A DNA stretch of 64,000 nucleotides, from assembly GCA_904374385.1 (NCBI GenBank), contig CAJFGA010000001.1, forward strand, positions 36,666-100,665, read 5' to 3'. A program made the position numbers and the translations under genes. Positions 57,559 to 64,000 of the stretch are shown here, one piece after another. The stretch's first letter is position 1, and each line of letters starts with the position of its first letter. The DNA is from an uncultured Clostridia bacterium (lineage in GTDB: Bacteria; Bacillota; Clostridia; Christensenellales; Borkfalkiaceae). The notes beneath the pieces are model-generated. The model saw nothing but the letters and a program-made list of their open reading frames with translations, did not search any database and was not told the DNA's origin.

Positions 57559-57831
57559 AAAAAAGTACCCTCCCTAAAAAGTTTTAACTTTACTGTATCT
57601 ATTTTACAACATCGCAAAAAAAAAGACAATAGGCAATTATCACAAATAATTTTAGCGATAATGTTAAATCTGCCCAACAAGGAAAGATGCGCCCGTTTTG
57701 CTTCCAATTTTTTCCGAATATGCCGCGATTCCCGCAGAAAAATGAGCCCTGCAGGTTGTTTTTTTGCACAATTTCTGCTATAATAGAGAAAAGACTGGGT
57801 TGCGAAACGCCGCCCCTGCACGGAGCCAGCT

Positions 57832-58779
57832 ATGGATATCAATAAATATTCGCCGAAATTCAGGCTGAAAAACAAAGATCTGCTGCATTTGGCAGATCTT
57901 TCCACCGAAGAAATTTTTGAAATTTTGTACGCCGCCAAACAGATGAAAAAGAAATACCGCGTGGGCGAGATCGTAAACATTTTGCGCGGCAAAACGGTCG
58001 GGCTTTTGTTCGGCAACGTTTCGACGCGCACGCGCGTCGCCTTTGAACTGGGCATCCGCCAGCTGGGCGGCGATTACATATTTTTGCCGAAAAACGAAAC
58101 GCAGCTTTCTCGCGGAGAAAGCGTAAAGGATACCGCCGTCATGCTCGGGCGTTTCGGGCTTTCCGCCTTGGTGCTGCGCGGCTTTGTAGATGCGGAACTG
58201 GAAGAGTTTGCCGCGCACAGCGATATCCCCGTCATCAACGGCATTTCAGACACGGCGCACCCCCTGCAGGTCCTTTCGGATATCTTTACCGTTTGGGAAA
58301 AGAAAGGCAAGTTGGAAAATTTGAAACTCGCTTATATCGGAGACGGCAACAATGTCGCCAATTCCCTCATCATCGGATGTTCCAAGTGCGACATGAATAT
58401 TTCGATCGCCAGCCCCAGCGGGTACAGCCCCGTAAAATCGGTGGTGGAACGCGGCATGCAGTTCGGCGACGTGGTCATCACGGACAGTATCGCCGAAGCG
58501 GTGCGCGATGCGGATATCGTTTATACCGACGTATTTATTTCCATGAGCGACGAGGACGACGAACAGAAGAAAGCCAAACTTGAAAAATACCGCGTCACCA
58601 AAGACGTCATGGCTCTTGCCAAAGAGGATGCGCTGTTTATGCACTGTATGCCCGTGCGCCGCGGCGAAGAAGTGACGGCGGACGTGGCGGACGGCCCGCA
58701 GTCGATCATGTACGATCAGGCGGAAAACAGGCTGCATCTCAACAAAGCGGTGCTTGCCCTGCTGATGAATGAAAGATAA
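57832..58779 (+). CDS. argF: Ornithine carbamoyltransferase-like protein
   Basis: VSTRTRVAFELGIRQLGGDYIFL; LHCMPVRRGEEVTADVADGPQSIMYDQAENRLHLNKAVLALLM. Confidence 0.85.
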   Translation: MDINKYSPKFRLKNKDLLHLADLSTEEIFEILYAAKQMKKKYRVGEIVNILRGKTVGLLFGNVSTRTRVAFELGIRQLGGDYIFLPKNETQLSRGESVKDTAVMLGRFGLSALVLRGFVDAELEEFAAHSDIPVINGISDTAHPLQVLSDIFTVWEKKGKLENLKLAYIGDGNNVANSLIIGCSKCDMNISIASPSGYSPVKSVVERGMQFGDVVITDSIAEAVRDADIVYTDVFISMSDEDDEQKKAKLEKYRVTKDVMALAKEDALFMHCMPVRRGEEVTADVADGPQSIMYDQAENRLHLNKAVLALLMNER

Positions 58780-58794
58780 CGCTGTTTTTTGCTT

Positions 58795-58829
58795 CGCCGT
58801 GCGGCAATATGCCGCACGGCGATTTTTGT
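58795..58829 (+). terminator. Terminator after argF
   Basis: GCCGTGCGGCAATATGCCGCACGGCGATTTTT. Confidence 0.85.
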
Positions 58830-58834
58830 TAAAT

Positions 58835-59015
58835 AAAACCCGCGGATAGCGGAAGGCTATGGCGATGACAAAAACAAGGCCTTTTTTGGGGGGCCGTCAC
58901 GAAAAGCGGCCGTTTATACGGGAAAACAAGGCTTCCCTGCAGATTTATCACTGCATGTGGCTGGTAAAAAACTTCCCCTTAGGGGGAACTGTCACCGAAG
59001 GCGACTATGGGGGCA
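58835..59015 (-). repeat. Composite interspersed repeat family A, copy 4 (inverted)
   Basis: Reverse complement CGCCTTCGGTGACAGTTCCCCCTAAGGGGAAG...GTCATCGCCATAGCCTTCCGCTATCCGCGGGTTTT matches the ends of copy 2. Confidence 0.75.
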
Positions 59016-59029
59016 TAAATGCAGCGCAT

Positions 59030-59081
59030 CCCCTCATCCACCGCAAGCGAGCCCCCTTCCCCCGACGGGGGAAGGCGAAAA
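59030..59081 (+). repeat. Interspersed repeat family B, copy 2
   Basis: CCCCTCATCCACCGCAAGCGAGCCCCCTTCCCCCGACGGGGGAAGGCGAAAA. Confidence 0.8.
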
Positions 59082-59307
59082 GGAAAACAAACGAACGTTT
59101 CTCCCCGCGCGGGTAAGCAAAAAGTAACATGTAAGCTCGTTTTCCTCGGGGGGCGGGCACAAATTCTAACCAAAAATAATTTTCGGCGCTTTATATCGTA
59201 TGTTCCCCTGCTCGGCTGCTTTTAAAAATAGGCGCGGCGCCCTTTCGGACGCCGCACGCATGGAAAAATGAGTTGGTGTAAGCTAAAAATGTATTAAATG
59301 CACCGCA

Positions 59308-61533
59308 TTATTTGGTCAAATCAAGTTCTTTTTGCCCGATTAGTAAACCAGCGGAATCATATGCCGTAACCAACGCCTTATTGATACCGACAATAGTAGA
59401 TTGATTATTATCATCCACAAAATAACAATAACCACTGTCGCCATAGATCGTATCGGAAAAATCAAACACATAGTACGTTGTACCATCGTTTTCCACGATC
59501 CAAAGTTTAGTGCCCGCTTCATCGTACAATTCGATCGCATTTTCATCATCAAATGTTGCACTCGGATCGATAAATTCTTGATATTGCGCGACAGTTGCCA
59601 GGCTGCCGTCACTCAATCCGGTATCAAATTGACCGTCTGCAAATTGTGCATCGAGGCGAATGCTAAAACGATAAGAAGAATTTTCGCTGCCGAGCGATAT
59701 GCGCCTTGTTCCGCCGACAAATGTCAACACATAATAACTCGTTTGTGGCGACGTCGCTTGATCGATCACAACAGAGCCATCGGCATCTTTCTGGATCCCG
59801 AGCGTGTCATCCTTTAATTCTCTGCAAGTTCCAAGGTCACAAGATTCGTCGAGTGTAGCAAATACATATTCCGTTGCGATCGCCCCTGCAGCCAACATCG
59901 GTAAGCGCGCCGTCCCGAATAAGCTACCGTTGTTCACAACGTTTTCTGCAATCAATGACCCATTATATGTACCATGTGCCGTATTTCCTAAAATCAAATT
60001 CACATATTGCCCGTAATAATCGCCTTGATAGGTACAATTTTTTACAACAGCATCGGTATTATATAAACCGCCGCCGATAAATACAGCATTGTACGACACG
60101 CCGCTCAAATTAACATCCGCATCACAATTTTGAATAATCAAATCTGTACGATATGAAGTATAAGCGCCCACATTGTTGCTTGCGCCTACCCACGTGGTAT
60201 ACAATCCCTCATTCTCGCCTATACGAATGATCGTATTTGATTCTATGGTATAAATATCCACATCATCAAAAGTCAAGGTTACTTTTGTTTCCAAAGCAAT
60301 ACCGTCACACAGCGCCACATAGTTTGTACCTAAATAATAATTAATATCCTTAAATGTGGTCGTTGCGTATGCATCGTTAAAAATACGCGCCAAGTTATCA
60401 TTCGTATATAACTTATGATCATTACCGTTCAATTCGCCACAGAAATAATCGCTCACGACACTGTCTGTAAATGTAATCGTTCTAAGGTCGATATCCTCTG
60501 TTAAAACAAAGTAATAGGCATTGCCCTCACCCATTTCATCGGAAAGCTGACCGATATTTACAAATTGCTGCGCCGTAGAAATTTGATAAGGATTATTTTC
60601 CGTACCGATACCGCCGCCGAATAAAGCGTTCGTTTCATTAGAGGTGACTACTTCTTCCACCGTATCAGAAATATTGATATTTTCCGAATTAAGTATACTT
60701 GCATCATTTGCGGCGATTGAGGTGAGTGTCGCATTCGAATTCATGCTGACACTAATACTCGATGCATCGTTATCTACAGGGGAAAGCTGTAATGTAGTCG
60801 TAGTAGAGCCACTTTCTAAAACCACATGACCACTTATCAATGTTATACTATCTTCTACATCGCCGTATTCGTGATAAGAATTGTCCGCAACTGCCGTTAT
60901 CGTCACGCTCTCTACCGCGTTATAGTGGTTGATCGTATCGTTCGGTGCGTTCACCGTCAGCGTGCCGCCGTTCGTGCGGATCGTTACGTCTTTCGCGGTT
61001 CCCGCATCGTTCACATATACTACATCCACATCCGCGTTCGTGCCTACGTCTACTCCCGCACTTACCGTTACCGTTCCTCCCGTATACCCGGATGCCAAGT
61101 AGTAGCTGTTCCCTTCTTCCGCCGCGTCCGAGGGTATTTCCGTTACTACCTTCCATCTCTTCCACGCCTTGTCCGTCACTTCCCCTTCGCTGTATACTAC
61201 ATCCCCCTCGTTACCGATCAACGCAAATCGGTTGTTCTCTTCGTCCCATACTATGTCGTACCCTTCGCCCGTCGGCGTCAGGTTCTCCACCAGATATCCG
61301 CTTTCCGCAACAGCGTCGATCACCTCCGTCATCGTCGCCGGCTTACCCTCCAACAGTTCCACCGCGTTCAGCGTTTCGTTCATGCTGCGCACGTTTTGCG
61401 TGTCTGCCGACCCCCGCGAGCGCTGCACGATGTTCGAAAACGTCGGAATCAGCACTGCCGCCAGTATCGCTACCACCGCAATCACGATCACCAGTTCCGT
61501 GATCGTAAACGCGCGCTTCAGCTTTTTTGCCAT
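59308..61533 (-). CDS. Large prepilin-type N-terminal domain surface protein with extended C-terminal region
   Basis: MAKKLKRAFTITELVIVIAVVAILAAVLIPTFSNIVQRS; C-terminal GTENNPYQISTAQQFVNIGQLSDEMGEGNAYYFVLTEDIDL adhesin/GLUG-like repeat pattern. Confidence 0.88.
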   Translation of the reverse strand: MAKKLKRAFTITELVIVIAVVAILAAVLIPTFSNIVQRSRGSADTQNVRSMNETLNAVELLEGKPATMTEVIDAVAESGYLVENLTPTGEGYDIVWDEENNRFALIGNEGDVVYSEGEVTDKAWKRWKVVTEIPSDAAEEGNSYYLASGYTGGTVTVSAGVDVGTNADVDVVYVNDAGTAKDVTIRTNGGTLTVNAPNDTINHYNAVESVTITAVADNSYHEYGDVEDSITLISGHVVLESGSTTTTLQLSPVDNDASSISVSMNSNATLTSIAANDASILNSENINISDTVEEVVTSNETNALFGGGIGTENNPYQISTAQQFVNIGQLSDEMGEGNAYYFVLTEDIDLRTITFTDSVVSDYFCGELNGNDHKLYTNDNLARIFNDAYATTTFKDINYYLGTNYVALCDGIALETKVTLTFDDVDIYTIESNTIIRIGENEGLYTTWVGASNNVGAYTSYRTDLIIQNCDADVNLSGVSYNAVFIGGGLYNTDAVVKNCTYQGDYYGQYVNLILGNTAHGTYNGSLIAENVVNNGSLFGTARLPMLAAGAIATEYVFATLDESCDLGTCRELKDDTLGIQKDADGSVVIDQATSPQTSYYVLTFVGGTRRISLGSENSSYRFSIRLDAQFADGQFDTGLSDGSLATVAQYQEFIDPSATFDDENAIELYDEAGTKLWIVENDGTTYYVFDFSDTIYGDSGYCYFVDDNNQSTIVGINKALVTAYDSAGLLIGQKELDLTK

Positions 61534-61801
61534 CTTTCCTACCTCCTATAGATTTTTTCTCTGCCGCTTAACTCTTCCTTATTTTTTGCTCCGCAAAAAA
61601 TAAAAGCCGCGGCTTTTATACATAGCTGCATTCTATCATATTCTATATGTAAAGACAAACTTTCCGTTACATTTTACATAAAATATTACAAATTTATTAC
61701 AAATTGCACATAAATGTACACTGCCGCTTGACCGACGTCCGTCAAACCGTTCGTTCATGCCGCATAATCAATTGTTTATGCTTATATTATAATATAGGAG
61801 A

Positions 61802-61829
61802 TGCCTATAAGCCAAGCATTTTATAGGCA
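61802..61829. promoter_or_regulatory. Inverted repeat (putative operator) upstream of the small XRE gene
   Basis: TGCCTATAA-N10-TTATAGGCA, just upstream of TATAAT at 61838-61843. Confidence 0.65.
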
Positions 61830-61870
61830 TTGCCTGTTATAATGCACAAAAAATTAAAAGGAGGCACGCC

Positions 61871-62083
61871 ATGATCGTACTGGCCGACATACGGAAGCGC
61901 CTGTGCGAAGCCATTCGCGAGAGCGGCTTGACGCAGATGGAGATAGCGCGCCGCCTCGGCATAGCGCAGGCGACGGTCGGGCAATACCTTTCCGGCAGGA
62001 CCATGCCCGCACTGGATACCTTTGCCAATCTATGTGCCGTGTTAGACGTTGACCCCGCATATATACTCTGTTTGTCAAACTAA
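61871..62083 (+). CDS. Stand-alone XRE-family HTH protein (70 aa)
   Basis: MIVLADIRKRLCEAIRESGLTQMEIARRLGIAQATVGQYLSGRTMPALDTFANLCAVLDVDPAYILCLSN. Confidence 0.9.
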   Translation: MIVLADIRKRLCEAIRESGLTQMEIARRLGIAQATVGQYLSGRTMPALDTFANLCAVLDVDPAYILCLSN

Positions 62084-62090
62084 AGGATAA

Positions 62091-62123
62091 AGCGCCCGAG
62101 CGCATCGGCTCGGGCGCTTTTTA
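62091..62123 (+). terminator. Terminator after the small XRE gene
   Basis: AGCGCCCGAGCGCATCGGCTCGGGCGCTTTTT. Confidence 0.85.
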
Positions 62124-62127
62124 ATTT

Positions 62128-63069
62128 TTAACCTGCCGCCGCGGCGATCGGTTCTCCTTTTTCGTCCAAATCTGCCTGCCCCTGCGGCAAGCCCGTCAAA
62201 AACTGAAGGCAAAAATCTTCTTCGGGCAGCGCCGTGCCGCCGTCCAGTGCGATAAAAAAGGCGCCGATCAAGCGGGCCGCTTGCTTCACGCTTTTTTCGA
62301 ACAGCTCATCCGCACTCTCGTGCGAAGTCAAGCCGGGCGCGGCAAGGTAGTGCCATTCCTCTCTTGCTTCATTTAAGAAAGCCGCATTAAAATTCTGCCG
62401 CCTGTAGAGCCCGGAAAAAAAGTGCGGCAGGTGCAAAAATTTTTCGGTACCGTGCAATGCCCTGCCTCGGCGGAAACTGCGATCCGAAAAAAAGTTTTGA
62501 AAGCGAATAAACCGCTTTACAGCGCGGCAAAAGGCATGCTCTTTTAAGGGCCTCTCTTCCTGCCCGCACGCCACGGCGGCTGCGAGCATGGGAAAAACCG
62601 CCTTGCAATCGAGATCGGCATACCGTACCGGCCAAACATATTCGTTGACGCCCAGCCGCTTGTATTTTTGCACAAAATAACTATCGAAATCGCTCTCGAT
62701 GAGCGCGTGAAAGTTATCTTTTTTTCTGCCCGTTTTTATCTTTTCTTCGCGCGCGCGCCAATAAACATATGGATGAAAGACGGTATCCGCCGCATAGTGG
62801 GTTATGTACCCGGCGATATACGATAGAGCGCGCCCGTCCCCTTCCGCCGCGCTGCGCAAAAAGGAAGAAAATACGCCGTAAATATTGCGGCGATGGAAGT
62901 ACTTGCCGATATTTTTTGTACCGCCGGCAATGTTATAAAAATAAAATACGTCGCCGCCCTGCGCGCCGAGGTAATATTCGGGCAGGAAAGTCACACGGTT
63001 TTTAATATTTTCCGGCAGAAGTTCGGCAGTTTTTTCCGCAATCAGCTGATGTGTATATGACGATGGCAT
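62128..63069 (-). CDS. Zinc-dependent phospholipase C domain protein
   Basis: MPSSYTHQLIAEKTAELLPENIKNRVTFLPEYYLGAQGGDVFYFYNI...YIAGYITHYAADTVFHPYVYWRAR. Confidence 0.8.
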   Translation of the reverse strand: MPSSYTHQLIAEKTAELLPENIKNRVTFLPEYYLGAQGGDVFYFYNIAGGTKNIGKYFHRRNIYGVFSSFLRSAAEGDGRALSYIAGYITHYAADTVFHPYVYWRAREEKIKTGRKKDNFHALIESDFDSYFVQKYKRLGVNEYVWPVRYADLDCKAVFPMLAAAVACGQEERPLKEHAFCRAVKRFIRFQNFFSDRSFRRGRALHGTEKFLHLPHFFSGLYRRQNFNAAFLNEAREEWHYLAAPGLTSHESADELFEKSVKQAARLIGAFFIALDGGTALPEEDFCLQFLTGLPQGQADLDEKGEPIAAAAG

Positions 63070-63293
63070 CTTTTTCTCCTTTGCGAAGGCTTTACGCCCC
63101 TTCCGCTACTTATTATATACCTTTTGCGGCAATTTAGTGACCTTTTTTTCGGTTCAAACAGAAAAAAATAAAATTTACGCCGCGAAAACGGCCGTTCTGC
63201 GCGCGAAGGATAAAATCAAAAAAAATTTTAAAAATCGTAAAAAAACGCTTGCCTTTTGCATAAATATTTGATATAGTATTTAAGCGTTCGAAC

Positions 63294-63366
63294 GGAAGTT
63301 TAGCTCAGTTGGGAGAGCATCTGCCTTACAAGCAGGGGGTCATAGGTTCGAGCCCTATAACTTCCG
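63294..63366 (+). tRNA. tRNA-Val (TAC)
   Basis: GGAAGTTTAGCTCAGTTGGGAGAGCATCTGCCTTACAAGCAGGGGGTCATAGGTTCGAGCCCTATAACTTCCG cloverleaf. Confidence 0.95.
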
Positions 63367-63430
63367 CCCTATAACTTCCACCAACTTTCGTTTTCAATTA
63401 AAATTTGATAAATATAGTGCGGAATTATAT

Positions 63431-63505
63431 GCGGGAATGGCTCAGGGGTAGAGCGTCACCTTGCCAAGGTGAATGTCGCGAGTTCGAATCTCGTTTCCCG
63501 CTCCA
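63431..63505 (+). tRNA. tRNA-Gly (GCC), CCA encoded
   Basis: GCGGGAATGGCTCAGGGGTAGAGCGTCACCTTGCCAAGGTGAATGTCGCGAGTTCGAATCTCGTTTCCCGCTCCA. Confidence 0.96.
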
Positions 63506-63528
63506 GTAAAGTTCCGCACTTATTTTTT

Positions 63529-63603
63529 GGCGCCATAGCCAAGTGGTAAGGCAAGGGTCTGCAAAACCCTGACTCCCCGGTTCAAATCCGGGTGGCGCCT
63601 CCA
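63529..63603 (+). tRNA. tRNA-Cys (GCA), CCA encoded
   Basis: GGCGCCATAGCCAAGTGGTAAGGCAAGGGTCTGCAAAACCCTGACTCCCCGGTTCAAATCCGGGTGGCGCCTCCA. Confidence 0.96.
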
Positions 63604-63734
63604 AACTTTTTCCGCTTCGCCCGGCGAGGCGGAAATTTTTCATTGCAGATCCTTGTGATGAAAAACAAGTCATCCTCCGCGATTTTTTTTGTACTAATTT
63701 TGAAAGACGTATCTCCTTTATTGTGCAGCGCCGA

Positions 63735-63776
63735 GCCGCTGTAGTGGAATTGACAGACACAAGGGAATTAAACTCT
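63735..63776 (+). pseudogene. tRNA-Leu-like 5' half (degenerate fragment)
   Basis: GCCGCTGTAGTGGAATTGACAGACACAAGGGAATTAAACTC resembles the 5' half of tRNA-Leu(UAA); no matching 3' half follows. Confidence 0.6.
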
Positions 63777-63825
63777 GCCCCCTATTTTGTTTGCAAGTCA
63801 TTAAAATTGAATAATATTTTTATAT

Positions 63826-63866
63826 GCCGCTGTGGCGAAACTGGCAGACGCAAGGGACTTAAAATC
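63826..63866 (+). pseudogene. tRNA-Leu-like 5' half (second fragment)
   Basis: GCCGCTGTGGCGAAACTGGCAGACGCAAGGGACTTAAAATC; tRNA homology stops after the anticodon loop. Confidence 0.65.
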
Positions 63867-64000
63867 GCTTGCGTTCCTGCATAAAACGCAATCCCTTGCG
63901 CATAATCGCTGCTCTATCGTCTAAATTCTGCATAAATTTGCAAAACGACTGAATATTGACAACTTAATTCTCGCATTTTTCTCGCATTTGACTGCTCGGA

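Noticed and set aside
63425-63760. 111-aa minus-strand ORF (…LEAPPGFEPGSQGFADPCLTTWLWRQ…KRDSNSRHSPWQGDALPLSHSR)
   Set aside because: Antisense translation of the tRNA-Cys and tRNA-Gly genes; a classic spurious annotation
1-64000. CRISPR array / cas genes
   Set aside because: No regularly spaced direct repeats and no cas-like proteins seen in either strand

Overview
A 64 kb chromosomal window from a fairly GC-rich, Clostridia-like Firmicutes relative (inferred from gene content and order only). From 1 to about 31 kb almost everything is on the minus strand. This is a housekeeping block: hslU-hslV-trmFO-topA-dprA-yifB, then rplS-yraN-rnhB-rbgA-trmD-rimM-khpA-rpsP-ffh-ylxM, then ftsY-smc-rnc-plsX, asnS, a vanW-like gene and recF. 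dnaA and mnmG follow on the plus strand. The right half is more mixed: a GH127 glycosidase, a multisubunit [FeFe] hydrogenase operon, citrate synthase, a second sensory-type [FeFe] hydrogenase/DRTGG/GHKL-ATPase cluster, two prepilin-like surface proteins, an MsmX/UgpC-type ATPase, argF and three tRNA genes. The most interesting signals are: (1) a divergent module at about 35 kb with an XRE regulator, three near-identical 15-bp operators (ACAAACnnnTTTGTA) and two translationally overlapping 4-Cys mini-proteins; (2) a composite interspersed repeat family, four copies, in 3' intergenic positions; (3) two prepilin-like paralogs, one with an abrupt codon-usage breakpoint joining a conserved N-terminal module to an AT-rich C-terminal module; (4) a HydS-like hydrogenase with STACPAV at its L1 motif; (5) a CIRCE element overlapping a consensus promoter upstream of trmFO-hslVU; (6) a duplicated tRNA-Val 3' end and two tRNA-Leu-like 5' halves at the right edge, suggestive of an integration hotspot. 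No CRISPR array, rRNA or intact transposase was seen.
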